Of a stretch of 64,000 bases of DNA, positions 31,029 through 42,800 are shown piece by piece. Below the pieces are notes generated by a model. That model was not told the origin of the DNA. It searched no databases and saw only the letters and a list, made by a program, of their open reading frames with translations. The position numbers were made by a program, and so were the translations under genes. Position 1 is the first letter of the stretch. Each line of letters opens with the position of its first letter. Origin of the DNA: Porphyra umbilicalis (taxonomy: Eukaryota; Rhodophyta; Bangiophyceae; Bangiales; Bangiaceae); contig KV918765.1 of the NCBI GenBank assembly GCA_002049455.2, positions 372,001-436,000 of the forward strand, written 5' to 3'.

Positions 31029-31687
31029 TGTGACAGTCCGTCACATGGCCCCCACACTCCGGGATCCAGATTCCCCGGAAATATGCCCCACTTACGCATA
31101 TTTCAAATTATTCCGTTGGCGACCCACTTGTGATCATCTCGTGGCTCACCAACCACAACCGCAATCGCAATACTTCCCTGAGATTCATAACCCCCTCGAG
31201 CGGGCCCCTACTTAAGGGCCTAATTTTGTGTAAACCCAACTTGGAATATCGACTTATGTTACTTTGTGCCCCTGACTCCGGGGCGCCGCGAGGGTGTCAC
31301 GTAGCACCCTTCCCCCCGCCTCTACTCAAGGCGGTATTCGAAGCTTCGGCCGTCCTCCGGGTTATGAGCCCAGTGGGCCCTGAGGAGAGGGCTTTCCGTG
31401 GGTCCTTTGAGGGTGTCTGAGGAGGGTTTTCCGAGGGTCCGAGGGGAACGGATGGGATAAGAGGGTGAGGCGTGAGTGTCGCCTCGAGGCCTTCGACGCG
31501 GGCAAGTCAACTTCCGGTCACACAACTCGTGTTTGTCGCTCGGGGCGCCTTCCCCCGGTCGACGCCGTGCGTGTGTGCTCTTCGGGGTTTCCTTCCGGGG
31601 CAGGTATTCCCCGACAGGACTACCCGGCGACACGGTTTGGCTCGCCCTCTCCCCAACTGGGTGGGGTTGGCCGAGCGTGTTGTCACA
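31029..31687 (+). repeat. 3' LTR of gypsy #2
   Basis: 659 bp, the same length as the 5' LTR, with substitutions such as the differing base after GACGGTCC/GACAGTCC near the start and several in the last 60 bp. Confidence 0.95.
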
Positions 31688-32665
31688 CAGCGGTTCCTGC
31701 CGCACAGACAGCACGAATGTGACATCGGCGTCACAAATCGGAATAGCTCGATTCAGCAACGGCCTTCCATCTGACATCACCCCTCCTGACAATTTGCTGC
31801 TAGACACGAGAGGCACACACCACAGGGACATTCTAAAATGAGCATTTCAGCCACAATTGAAGTATCGCAAGCAACCAATCTGATGCCGTCCTCGAAAACG
31901 TATAATTTCGTGCAACTGCGCTTTCGGAAAAAAACACTTGCGATCGCTCGCCAGGATCCTAGAAGTTGTGCGACTCGTCCCAATCTGATGCAAGGGGATC
32001 GCGGTGCTGCTCACCTGTGCGAGTTACAGCTGGTTGGACGTGCCGGCGCGTGCCAGTCCTCTTGGCGTTGTGCCCTTTGTCCGCGCCTTGCTTCGACGTT
32101 GAAAAGAACCTCTCGTGTCATGGAGGCAGCATCCTTCTTGATTTGTGGCTGTGAACGGCGTTGCGTGTCTCACTGGCCCCAATTAGAATGAGCGACCGGC
32201 AGTTTTCGTGACCCGTGGCATTTGCGAGTTGATGATTCGTTAATCCTGTCACAATGTTCATAACATTCATGTCAGAGTGTTCTTCATGAGCGTGCCAGGT
32301 TATTGGAAGATCGGCCGTAGGCCTACCGCTCCGTCGGGTCCAGTCGATTTTGGTGTCGATTCCTTTGCCGTCATGGGCCCGCATCTGAAGCTCTCCAGCT
32401 TCAGTCCAAGTCGGCCAGTCGGGCCCGAATCGGTTTGGTGCAAGTCGATTTTGGCCGATTTTGGCGGGGAGCTGTAGGCCTCTAGCTCCGTCGGGTCGAG
32501 CCGATTGTCGGCTCAGTCGATGAGCTGCGTATACGTCAGCAATTTGACGGGCCGCCGATGCGCCGGATCGTCTCCGTTCGAGACGCGCCCTGGTGCGTTG
32601 TAATCACATCAAAGTCTGCTTCACGTCGATCGTGATTTTCGAGATATGGGCGAATGTCGATTGTG
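31688..32665. other. Spacer without a supported gene
   Basis: Lower-GC sequence, no long frame and no motif. CATCG precedes the 5' LTR while CAGCG follows the 3' LTR; if this is the gypsy target duplication it has one mismatch. Confidence 0.45.
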
Positions 32666-33237
32666 CAGGTGTAAAAGCGTCTCCACCAATGGCTTCAACC
32701 TTCCAAACAGCCAAACGTGGCACCGTTTGACCGTTTGGACGGTTGGAGCACTGGTTGCTGGAATCCGCTCCAAAACTAGGGTGTGACGGGGCTGTGACGG
32801 CTCATAAACAGAACGGTTCACATGTTCGAATACATCTCGTGGTGGCCTCGCGGGATCGCCCTTCTTTTGGAGCTTGAACGGCAGCGCCACTCCAAACAGG
32901 CCTGTTTGGAGACGCCCCGAGTCGTTTGGCCAACCCCTGGTTCCCTGTTCGGACCACGAAAGCCAATGGAAAGCGTGACCCGTGGCTTTCAGACAGTTGC
33001 GAGACGATCTGGCAGTCATGGATATTCCCTGAAGTGCATCTATGGGAATACTGGCGTGCCACAAAAGAGGCCCATCGCCAGAGACGTCCAGACGAGCCCA
33101 AGTTTGAGACGTGATCTGCTTGGTTTTGGCTCTGCGTTTGGAGAGCCAGTGACAGCACCAAACGTTGTGCACACGTGGCCGTTTGGTTGGACGGTCGGCT
33201 CCATTGGTGGAGATGCTCTAACACCTGGGACCTGGGG
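32666..33237. mobile_element. 572-bp fold-back / MITE-like element
   Basis: The left end CAGGTGTAAAAGCGTCTCCA and right end (33211-33237) are inverted repeats. The right end read in complement is CAGGTGTTAGAGCATCTCCA; both continue with CCAATGG. Pairing extends inward with gaps through several CCAAAC/GTTTGG motifs, and a perfect 22-bp palindrome lies at 32890-32911. A GAGCATCTCCA motif is frequent in PIF/Harbinger-like MITE ends of plants (from memory). No clean target duplication was found. Frames inside on both strands are products of the fold-back. Confidence 0.65.
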
Positions 33238-34050
33238 ATCGACAGGGGCTAATATTCGAATACAGAATTTGGCGGGAGATGTCGCCCTGGTCGGGACGGA
33301 TTGTGGCCGCGCTGTGGCGTCCATGTCGCGGACTGTTGGGTGCTGGAGGGATTGTAGAGGCAGCTCCCCAAGCCCGCGCAGGTAAGTTGGAGTTACCGCG
33401 GACTGCCTGGCTCATTCCAGATGTCCTTCTGCGGTCATCCGCTTGTTTGGCTGCGCCATTGAAATGCATTGCTGACTGTTTCTTGTGTAATTACTTGTAA
33501 TACAGTATCGAGGGCAGCTCACTTTGGAGCCGAGCTCGGGGAGATTCTCGAGAGCTCATCGATGGGCGTCGCGATTTTTGGGATGGTGAGGGCATGCACC
33601 CTCCGAAGGAGGGAGCACTGCACTGGCGGCGGGTGCCCCGGCAGGACGTGGCGAGAGGTACACACGGAGGGGTTGAGAGCCTTCTGCATTGGCGCCTCAG
33701 ACCCCTCTCGAGTATAGCAACGCATTCACGCAACTACCGCTCACTCCACACCCCTGTGCGTGCCTCGGATATGACTGTCTGGGCGCCTCTGGAGTGAGCT
33801 TTCTTGTGTGACAAACCTCTTTTTATGAAGGGTATGCGAACGGACTTCGGCGATCGCACCTTTCTCATTTCCATCTACCGACGGACTCCGCCGCCAAGAC
33901 GTGCGCGCGCGCATGATTCCGCGGCAGAATTCGCACGCGACCCCGCGCACTGTTTTCCCCGCTCCGCCCGAACATGGACTGCACCCCCTCCCCCCCCGCC
34001 GCCACCACCGCCTCCGCCAAGGCATCCGCACTGGTGTTGTGAGCCTCCCC

Positions 34051-34058
34051 TATATAAG
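34051..34058 (+). promoter_or_regulatory. TATA box
   Basis: TATATAAG, 48 bases before the ATG at 34099 that opens the proline-rich frame. Spacing is right for a start site near 34080. Confidence 0.5.
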
Positions 34059-34098
34059 CAGGAAAAAGCGGCGGCGCGAGCTGCATCGGCGGCGCGTC

Positions 34099-35098
34099 AT
34101 GTGCTTGCGGGCGGAGGACATCGGCCCGCACCAACCTCTGTGTCCTACCGAGTGCTTTTTCCCGATGTCGGCAACGGCCGTGTCGCGCGTGGTGCGGCCG
34201 ACGACGCAGGCGGGTCAGTCTTTCCCGACTCACAGGTCGAGCGTAGCGCCTTTGCGGCCCCGGTCACCGCCTCAGCGGCCGCTGCGGCCGCCGGTGCGGC
34301 CGCTGCAGCCGCCGCGGTCGCCGCAAGCTGTGCAACCAATGGCGCACCGACGGCACCTGGACCAAGTGCACCTACACGTGCACGAGCCACTGGCTCCTCC
34401 CCACACATCTCACTCTCGATGGGGCTCGGCGTGTGCCCCTTCAAGCCCCTCGCCCACTTGGTCGAGCTCTCCCCGCCCGGTGTACTGCGCACCACGCGCC
34501 TCTCTCCCGCGGTGGACCTCTCCCCACAAGCCCTACCATCCCTCTCGCGTTTTCTCCCCTGAATGGGATTCTCGACGCCCCTCACACCCTCCCCCTCGCG
34601 CTTTTCCCCCTCGGCGAATCTCTTTCCGCCGGTGCTTCGGTCCCTCTAAGGCGCCTCCGCCTCGGTCGGGTCCCCCGTCCGCGGAGTACGCCCTTCCCGA
34701 CCATAAGCCCCCTCGTTCGGGCTCGCCCCGTCCACCGTACGGGAAGGTTCTTCATCAATAGGCGAATGTGGTACGGGCGGCCCCTGCCCGGGCTTCCTCA
34801 CGACTTTCGCCGTCAAGAGGCAGCGTGGGCGGACGGGCCGCCGCCGCATTGGCCGCAGCCGCAGTGGCAGCCAAGAGATTGGCGGTCAATTGAGCAGCGC
34901 CGGCGGCCACTGACGCCTCCGCCAGCCAGGCTGATGACTACAGGTTGGGCGCGCCGGCAGTACGAGGACCACTTGGCGATGACCCCTCCGAAGTCACAAG
35001 CCGCGGCAGCCTCTCGGCCCCCGACGTCACCACCAGGGGCTCATGAATCTACCAAATTAGTGACCACTCAGATATACTCATCAACCGCATTTTTTTAA
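34099..35098 (+). pseudogene. Proline/arginine/serine-rich hypothetical gene with one frameshift
   Basis: ATG at 34099 downstream of a TATA box. The frame gives about 220 residues rich in Pro, Arg and Ser, with aromatic/basic repeats (RWTSPHKPYHPSRVFSPEW, FPPRRISFRRCF), to a stop at 34761. Protein-like text then continues in the next frame from about 34750 (RRMWYGRPLPGLPHDFRRQE, WPQPQWQPRDWRSIEQRRR, RRQYEDHLAMTPPKSQ) to a stop at 35096. A one-base change near 34750 would join them into one basic, probably nucleic-acid-binding, disordered protein. No family was recognised. A retroelement Gag-like or viral-type basic protein is possible but unproven. Confidence 0.4.
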
Positions 35099-35150
35099 TC
35101 GGAAAAGAATTTTGCCGTATCTTCTTGAATACGGATGAAATACATATCCG

Positions 35151-35181
35151 CAGCCAATAGAAGAAGGATCTGCATATAAAA
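35151..35181 (+). promoter_or_regulatory. CCAAT plus TATA-like promoter
   Basis: AGCCAATAG at 35152-35160 and CATATAAAAA at 35173-35182, a plausible core promoter for the frames beginning after 35210. Spacing is unusually tight. Confidence 0.3.
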
Positions 35182-35643
35182 ACGGAAACTATTCGGAGTT
35201 TATCAGATTATTGAACAGGTTCAACCGAGAGGATGTACTTGCAAGGCGTGTTGCCAAGAAGATACCAAGAGCGGGTTGTGGTGCATGTTGTGAACGCGGC
35301 CCACGCCAAACCACGAGCAGTAGAGAGCTCGTGACAGTCAATGTGGTGCGAGGGGCTTCGGCTCTGGTGGCCATCTTGGTATCTCGCGTAGCCTCATGTC
35401 TTGAGACTGGTTCTCATTTTCGTGGGCCTTCTATAAGCCGCCACGCGCGACGTTGGTCACAAAACTTTACTGTCTATGATCGGCCGTCAGTAAGCTCACT
35501 GATTTTCAGCACTTTTCGAATTTGTACCTGCGTTCTTGGGCCCGACTTCGCGGTGGGTTTGTGCACTCTGTTTTCCCGGCGACTTGTCCCTCCAATACTT
35601 GAAACCTCATTTTACGCACTGTGGACTGGCGAGAAGAACTGAT

Positions 35644-36518
35644 GCCGACAGTACGCGGCCGCCGCTAGAGGCGGCCGCAGAGAGATCTCGGACACCTTCG
35701 ACACACCAAAGGATCCCGACGCCGTTGCCATCAGCGGAGACGAGGTCATCAGCCGACGAGACGGGGCAAGTGCGCTGGACACCAACGGTGCGGACGAACT
35801 TCGTCGGTTTGCCGGTGGCAGTGCTCTCCAACTCTACTGCAGCGCCCTTGTCGGCAGCAGACGAGGAGGCGGCCTTGTCCGCGCAATGGCGTCAGCAATG
35901 GCTTCAGCAAAACCAACGGCCGCCCGATCCGACGGACGAGGAGTACACTGAAGAGGAGGCGGACAAGCTCTGCCCCCCGTTGTCGGACGCGTAGCACGTG
36001 GTGCGTTGGCCTCCCCTGCGGGGGCCTCCAGTGATGCGGACGGCGCGGCGGCTTCGGACGCGGGCGCTGCGTCATCGAACTCCCCGAAAGACTCGGCTAC
36101 CATGGCAGCGGTGGGTACGGGTGCCTCCCGGCGGGCGAGTGTCGCGCTGAGTTTCATAAGGCCCGTGCCCCAGAAAAGAAGCAGCCGAAGTTTGTCGTGG
36201 ACGGCGGATGACGCATTCTGCGTTGGTAAGGTCTTCAAGCAGACGACGACGGACCCTGTGCTCGGGACCTGCCAGGGTATGCAAGCCTTCAACGACAAGA
36301 TGGTCGTCAACATCCGAGTCTTCCTCACGCCCCCGACCGTCGCCCAGCAGCATCAGGAAGCGTCCCCGTGCGCCCCGCGCCGTCGGCGAGTGTCCCGAGC
36401 GGCCCCCGCGCAGCGGGCCCAAAACCGTCGTCAAGAGCACGTCTGCTTTTGGGTGTCTTGGGACGAACAGATAATCTGCAAACCGCCCTGGGGCTCTGTC
36501 AAGGCTGGTTTTTTCTAG
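35644..36518 (+). pseudogene. Hypothetical gene fragment in two frames upstream of the Fanzor relic
   Basis: The first frame carries DETGQVRWTPTVRTNFVGL, an acidic Gln-rich stretch (QWRQQWLQQNQRPPDPTDEE) and a stop at 35994. The next, in another frame, carries LSFIRPVPQKRSSRSLSWTA, DDAFCVGKVFKQTTTDPVLG and TCQGMQAFNDKMVVNIRVFL and ends at 36518. Codon composition looks genuine on the plus strand. The end runs into an inverted repeat shared with the Fanzor 5' region. Function unknown. Confidence 0.35.
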
Positions 36519-36867
36519 AAAGGGCGCCAAATGCATCTGCTCGCCGGGACAGATGCATCTCCACCGGTAAAAAGAGAGACACAGCATGAGACGTATACAC
36601 TTTACCCTTCCAGAAAGACAGAGAGACGGAGAAGCATCTATGGCCCTGCCAGCAGGCGGAATGCGTGGAGTGAGGAACGATTCCCGTTCTCGCAAACACA
36701 AGTATGCAAGGACATCGCAAGGGACGGCCTCTGAGAGCCTGTCAAGGGGGGTCGGTATGTTTTTTGCACAGGAATTCTGTTTCATCAAACAGGAACACGG
36801 GCCTCCGACAGGCTCTAAACAGGGAAAAACAGACGTGCGTTTGACGACGGTTGTGGGCCCGCTGCGC
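36408..36867. repeat. 43-bp inverted repeat flanking the start of the Fanzor relic
   Basis: Arms at 36408-36450 and 36825-36867 are inverted copies (39 of 43 positions agree). Weaker similarity extends outward. The minus-strand translation of the left arm (FADYLFVPRH...DVLLTTVLGPLR) resembles the plus-strand start of the Fanzor frame (FAQEFCFIKQEH...DVRLTTVVGPLR). Between them, ATGCATCTG at 36531 and CAGATGCAT at 36550 form another hairpin. Confidence 0.75.
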
Positions 36868-39275
36868 CGTGTGCCCGTCGGGGTGCCCCCCCCGTCAGAA
36901 GCAGTTCCCGACCCCTCTCCACCGAACATTGGCGGTGGGGACGGCGGGGGCAGGGACAGACCCATCGGCGGACCCGTCGCAAAGGACCTTGACCGTAACG
37001 ACGCCGTCGCGCGTCTGGGTGCGACCGGCGGGGACGCGGCCATCAAAGCTGGCGGCCACGTGGACGCCGCTCGACAGAGAGCCGCGATTGCCGTGCGGTC
37101 AGCGACGGTTGCAGTCGCCGCCGCCACCGCCGCGTGCGAAGCAGCCAGGGACGCGGAGCCGGTGGGCCCTCTGCGAGACGCAAGCACCCTGCTGGCCAGG
37201 CTGCTTGCAGCAAACCCCTTGCACGCGCGGTGCACCACGTCGTACGCGTCAGCAGCGCTGGGCGACGCCGAGTCGGCCTCGACCGCAGTACTGCGAGCCG
37301 TCGACACGGTGACCGTGCCGCCGCACCGACCACCGGCTGCCGTCAGAGGGGGCGGCGGCGCCGCAGACGCTGCCGCCGGTGCTGCGGCAGGTGCAACATT
37401 GCCGCGGTCGTGGCCTGTCGGCGCCTGTGAGTGCGCGCCTGTCACGCCGCAAGCAGCGTCTAGTCCACTGCCAAGGGCTTGATCCCCTTGGCAGCCCCCG
37501 AATCTGGGGCCCACCCGGGCGACGACGCGGGTGCTGGCGCAGGGGGCGCGCCGGCGAGCGTCGGCGGGGGCACACGTGGCGGCCTGCGCCGATGCGGCGG
37601 CTGCGGGACAACGGGGCACAATGTGAAAACATACTCAGCCGACGCAGCCGCCAAGGCGGCACACGCGGGGCGCATGGGCGCCGACGTGCGGTAAAGCGCG
37701 CCAGCGCCGGCAGCGGCCGGACCAGGTGCGGTGCCTGCCACGCGCGGGGCCAGACGCGCGCGAGCGCAGCATGCCCGCTACGTGCCGCCGCCCACGGCTG
37801 GTCGGACCACAATGAGGACCGCGGCCGCAACTTGGCGTTCGCCGACCAGTACCGCATGACGGGGGAGGTGACGACGACGGTGGCCATGTTGGTCCACCGC
37901 ATCTTTGGCTTCCGACGATGGCTGGCGCCAGGGCGGCCGGAAGACTCTTTGCCCCTGACGGGGCGCCCGCCGGCGACGTCGAGCCTTCGAGCGACGAAGG
38001 GGACCGCCGCCGCTGTCTCAAGCGCTGCTGCGGAGGCGGCCGCGCTGACAGATTTGGTGACGGCGCAAACGCAGCATCTGCGCCTCGTCTCCATCGTCGT
38101 GGATGGCACAATGCGGTACCTTTTCGAGCGCGTCGACGGCGGCGGGCTGGGTGCGGGTGGCGGTGGTGTCGACCGACGCACGCTCGACGAGTTTATGGCG
38201 GCCGTGCCGGCATCGCTGACGGGCAGCAACGGGCTCGCCTGGAAGCAGGTGGCCTCGACCGTCTCGTGTCGCGGTGTCCACGTTTTTGGTGGCGCCCCCC
38301 GGCCGGCGTGTGTGTGCTGCTTGGGGCGGGCCGCGCACGCCAAGCAACATGGTGACGTCAAGGCAGCAATCAGTGCCGGCGATTACGCCGCCGTTGTTGC
38401 CGCGTCGGCGGCAGTGGCGGCAGCCGTTACAGAGCCAGACCAGCTGCCGTGCAGCACGCTGCTGCCGCGTCCAGTTGACACGGGCGGCTGGGCAACCGTG
38501 GCAACGACGCTTGAAAACCATTATGTGACGCACGTCACGTGGACGGTGAAGGCCATTGCCAAGTGCATCGTCCTTGACGTCTACCCGCAGACCCCGGGCG
38601 GGTCTGAAGGGCACTTCCGCGCGGCACTGGTGGACACGCTCGTTGCCGGCCTGCACGCTACCGACGGCAGCCGCCCGGCAGTCGTAGTATGGCCGGCGGG
38701 CACGCCTGCAGCGAACAACCAAACCATGGCGGCCACCGCCGCGCTGGCGTACGACACTGTGCTCGTGTACATTGCTTTCGGCGACCGACGGTGCTTGCTG
38801 CTGCACCTAGACACACTGGCCATGCGACAGCGGCCACTGAACGTCTACCCGCTGTTGCACCATGCCCAGGCCCTGTGCGTCCGCGCCGGCATCGAGGCCG
38901 CCGACACGTGACCCGGCCTTGCCGCTACGTTCACCGCGTACGCGCGCGTCGGCGGCGCGCAGCTTTGCAAGCGCCTGGCGGCCCACGGGGATTTGCTCAT
39001 CCAACCACAGACGGCCGCCGGATTGGTTGTGCAGACGCTGCTCCGCCGCGCGGGCATCATCCGCGCCTCGACGGTCGTTGGTCACTCCATCGTGGCGGAC
39101 GGCGTCGGCGTGCACTTCAAGATACGACACCCCGCCACTGCCACGTCGGCGGCGGCCGCTCGGCGGGCGCACCGCAGGGCGGCCCGTGACGGTCGTGGCG
39201 GGGGGGGTCCGACCGAGACGGAGAGCGCGCGGTCGCCGCTTCACCGCATGGCGTTGGCCACCGACGTTGTCAAAG
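36757..39275 (+). pseudogene. Fanzor (eukaryotic TnpB homologue) relic, N-terminal part
   Basis: ATG at 36757 (MFFAQEFCF). Protein-like text runs in frame 1 to 37482, in frame 3 to 37694, then in frame 2 to the copia insertion, with TGA at 38909 in frame. Features in order: an Ala-rich helical region; a zinc-knuckle-like RRCGGCGTTGHNVKTYS; a second knuckle RCGACHARGQTRASAACPL in the next frame; a folded region (VTWTVKAIAKCIVLDVYPQ, PAVVVWPAGTP, LALAYDTVLVYIAF-like strands); and VVGHSIVADGVGVHFKIRHP. The last matches the TnpB/Fanzor pre-RuvC strand usually reading TDGVSVSV. Fanzor proteins are RNA-guided DNA nucleases carried by eukaryotic transposons and giant viruses. Copia #2 inserted in the codon series TDVVK, 12 codons before the RuvC-I Asp. 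The gene is dead through frameshifts, a stop and the insertion. Confidence 0.75.
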
Positions 39276-39693
39276 TGTTGGACTGTGATGCTCGTCGCCC
39301 ACTCCACTGGCGGCTCGCGGTTGGATGATGGTCGGTGACCCTTATGGTACCCAACATGGTACATTTGCAAGACGTTGTCAAGTTGCACACATTCGTGTTG
39401 GGTGCTCTTGGGGCGGTACTTTTGGCATGTTTTGGATTTGATCTTCGGTTTGCTCTAGTGCATTTTAATTTGGGGAGTGATTCGATTTGGTGCGAGGGCG
39501 TGGGCGTCGGTGTGGGCGCGAGAGTGGGGAGCACTTGGGCCGGTGGGGACTATTTGAGAGGTGCTCTCGGTTGGGAGAGGCAAGCGAACCTTAGGACAAC
39601 AAACAAAGCACGTTCGCACACACACACAAAAGCTCAAGCCACTCAACCACTTCACCGTGGTCCCCCAACCCCTTCACGCACTGCGCTTCAACA
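39276..39693 (+). repeat. 5' LTR of copia #2
   Basis: 418 bp; matches 43817-44524 outside the MITE with scattered substitutions. A (CA)n stretch lies near 39617-39628. Confidence 0.95.
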
Positions 39694-39710
39694 GGTTATG
39701 GGCCCAGAGC
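39694..39710 (+). promoter_or_regulatory. Copia #2 primer-binding site, initiator tRNA-Met anticodon-arm type
   Basis: GGTTATGGGCCCAGAGC directly abuts the LTR, the same placement and core as in copia #1 and in Drosophila copia. Confidence 0.8.
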
Positions 39711-39854
39711 TGAGGCTGTGACAAGAACATGGTGTGCCAGCTGGCGTCTCAGCGATCGCGGCAAGTGCGACGAAAACGAGGTCAAGGTGGTTCAAGGACG
39801 TGACGGGCAAGGCACACGGCTCGGCAAGGTCGAGCGCAACGACAAGAAGACATC

Positions 39855-42800
39855 ATGGACGGGGGCGCTGCCGGCATGGGCGGCACCAAGATCGACAAGT
39901 TGACGGAGACGAACTTTCACGAGTGGCGTCAGCGCATTAAGATGGTCTTCGCGCTGCGCGACCTGGACGATATGCTTGACGAAGACGGCAAGCCGACGGA
40001 CGCGGAGACCTGCGAGTTGGCGATTTGCAAGCGTCGAGACACGAAGGCGAGCGCCATCATTGGGCTTACCCTTGGGTCTGAGCATCTCGAACACGTGTCG
40101 GGCTGCAACACGATGGCGGAAATGTGGTCGACGCTGCAAGGTGTCTTCCAGCGCAAGAGTTTGATGAACAAGATGAAGGCGCGACGCGAGTTCTACATTG
40201 TCGAAATGACCGTCGGCGAGGGCATGCTGGGCTACATCAACCGCGTACGCAACCTCGGCGAGAACCATCAGGCCATGGGCGGCGAGGTGACGGAGATGGA
40301 CGTTGCCATGAGCGTCCCTAACGGGCTGACGTCAAAGTATGAGAACCTGCTGGTGGCTCTCGACGCCAAGGGCGAGGACGAGCTGAGCCTCAACTTTGTC
40401 AAGACCCGCTGGATTCAGGAGGAGCGGCGGCAGGCGGACGAGTCACCGGCAACAAAGCGCATTGGCGACATGGCACTCGTCGGCGCCAACTATCGAGGTC
40501 GAGGCCGCCGTGGTGACCTCTCCAAGATCGAGTGCTACTACTGCCATAAGTTTGGGCACATCTCTCACGAATTCCCAGAGCTCAAGGCCAAGAAGAAAAG
40601 ACAGTCCAAGGCTGTCGCGATTGCGGCTGACGATGGTAGCGACAGCTACGACGCCATCTGTCTGGTGGGCAATGCGGCTGACACCGATGACATCTCCAAG
40701 TCGTGGCTTGTCGACTCTGCGGCGTCTGCACACATGTTCTAGATGCGCGGGTGCTTCGACAACTACCATACGACCACGGGACGGAGCGTCACCATGGGTG
40801 ACAAGGGGTCCGTAGCCATAGCGGGCGTCGGAAGCGTCGTGCTCAATGTCATCGTTCACGGCAAGACGCGCAAAATCAAGTTGGAGAAGGTAATCAATGT
40901 TCCTACGATGGGCTTCAACCTCATGTCGCTCGGCATGATGGAGGAGCGTTGTGCGGAAGTGTCATTCATGGGCGGTAAGACGATCATAAAGATGAGCGAC
41001 AGGGTCGCTGCGTGCGGCACGCGGAATAGTGGACTTTACCACCTGGACATGGCCCCACTGTCGGATATTGCTGCGGTGGCCTCTCTTCAGCTCTGGCATG
41101 AGCGCCTTGGGCACGTCAACGTGGCTGGCGTGAAGCGGATGATCAAGAACAAGGACATCGATGGACTCAAGTGCTCTTCCATGGCGGTCAAGGACGTCTG
41201 CGAGCCGTGCGTGTATGAGAAGGCGGCTATGACGCCTATGCCTAGTGCAGGAGGAGGTCGAGTGACCAAGCGCCTGCAGCTCGTGCACTCGGACCTGGGC
41301 GGGCCAAAGTCGGAGCCGTCGCGTGGCGGTGCGCTCTACTTCGGCACCTTCACCGACGACTTCTCCCGCTGGACAGACGTGGTCTTCCTGAAAAAGAAGA
41401 GCGATCTGCTCTCTGAGTACAAGAAGTGGCTGATTAAGGCCCAGCTGCACACGGGAACCAAGATCAAGATCGTTCGCTTTGACAATGGCGGCGAGTACGT
41501 GTCGAACGCATTCAAGGCTCTTCACGATGAGAACAGCACAACGCACCAGACCACGGTGCCCGACACGCCGCAGCAGAACGGGGTTTCTGAGCGGCTCAAC
41601 CAAGTTCTCGTGGAGATGGCTCGCACCATGATGCGACACAAGGACGTTGATCAGGATCTTTGGGCGGATGCCATCAAGACGGGTGTTTCCATCAAAAACC
41701 GCGTCACCAGCCGGGCGCTTCCCGTCAGCAAGACGCCATTTGAGCTGTGGACCGGTGATAAGCCCAACATAAGCCACATGCGGGTGTTTTAGTAGACATG
41801 CTGGGTCGTGCTGCACAAGAGTCATATCGACGACAAGTTTGGCGACAAGGCGGCGAAGGGCGTCTTCTTAGGCTATCCTGACGGCAGCAAGGCGTACAAG
41901 GTCATCCTCGACGACGGCAAAATCGTCAAGGCACGATGCGTGGTGTTCGCCGAGACGGACAAAACCGAGGTCGCAGAAGCTGCGGAGGAGCTTTCCGGAG
42001 ACAAAGTTGTCGAGTTCGAGACAGGTTTGCGCTCTGCAAGCGACGGCGAAGACGTAGATGCTGACAGTGACGACAAGGACGACAAGCAACACAATGGATC
42101 TGACAGTCCGCGGACGACAATCAAGGTAGTGGCAGCTCTCAAGACACGCTGCGTCGGAGCTGCAGAGCGCGGCGACCACCTGTCAAGAACTGGCGCCCGG
42201 TGAGCCTGGTTGCTCACGAGGCGCTCACGACGTACGTGCAAGCCGTACAAGGGCAAGAATCGGCTGAGTGGCGGATTGCCATGGATGAGGAGATGGAGGC
42301 CATCTGCAAGAACAAGACTTGGCGCTTGACGGATCGCCCGGCCAGTCGACGCGTGCTGAAGGGCAAGTGGGTTTACAATATCAAGAACGAGGTTGACAAA
42401 AACGGGACTAGCACGACGCGGCACAAGGTGCGCCTTCGCTACATGGGGAACCGGCAGATCAAGGGGCTCGACTTGAACGAGACTTTCGCGCCGGTGGCCA
42501 AGATCACTACCATCCGATGCATCCTGGCGATGACGGCGGCGAACGGGTGGGAGCTACATCAGATGGACGTCAAGACCGCCTTCCTCAACGGAGACCTTGA
42601 CGAGGAGATCTACATGGAGCAGCCAGACGTCAATGTCGATCCGACGTATCCTGACAAGGTTTGTCGTCTCCTCCAAGCGCTGTATGGGCTGAAGCAAGCC
42701 CCCAAGATGTGGTACGCCAAGCTCGACGACTTCCTCAAGTCGCAGGGGTTTGACAACATTGACCCGGATGCATGCCTCTACCTCCTTATGGATGACGGCG

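Larger units (their letters stand above)
14940..31687 (+). mobile_element. Ty3/gypsy chromovirus #2, full length but decayed, carrying a nested copia
   Basis: Two 659-bp direct LTRs (14940-15598 and 31029-31687), both TGTGAC...GTCACA, bracket gag, protease, RT-RNase H-integrase-chromodomain and an antisense ORF. By eye the LTRs differ at about 15 positions. Candidate 5-bp target duplications CATCG/CAGCG differ at one base. The polypurine tract AGAAGGGGGAA lies at 31017-31027. The 5966-bp insert at 18705-24670 is a separate copia element. Pol holds two in-frame stops and one frameshift, so the copy is defective. Confidence 0.95.

Noticed and set aside
32621..33385. Overlapping frames on both strands at the fold-back element
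   Set aside because: They are produced by the inverted repeat itself and share no family motif.
36072..37619. 515-codon minus-strand frame over the Fanzor 5' region
   Set aside because: Most of it is a shadow of the plus-strand Fanzor frames. Only its distal part overlaps the inverted duplicate, reported separately as a repeat.
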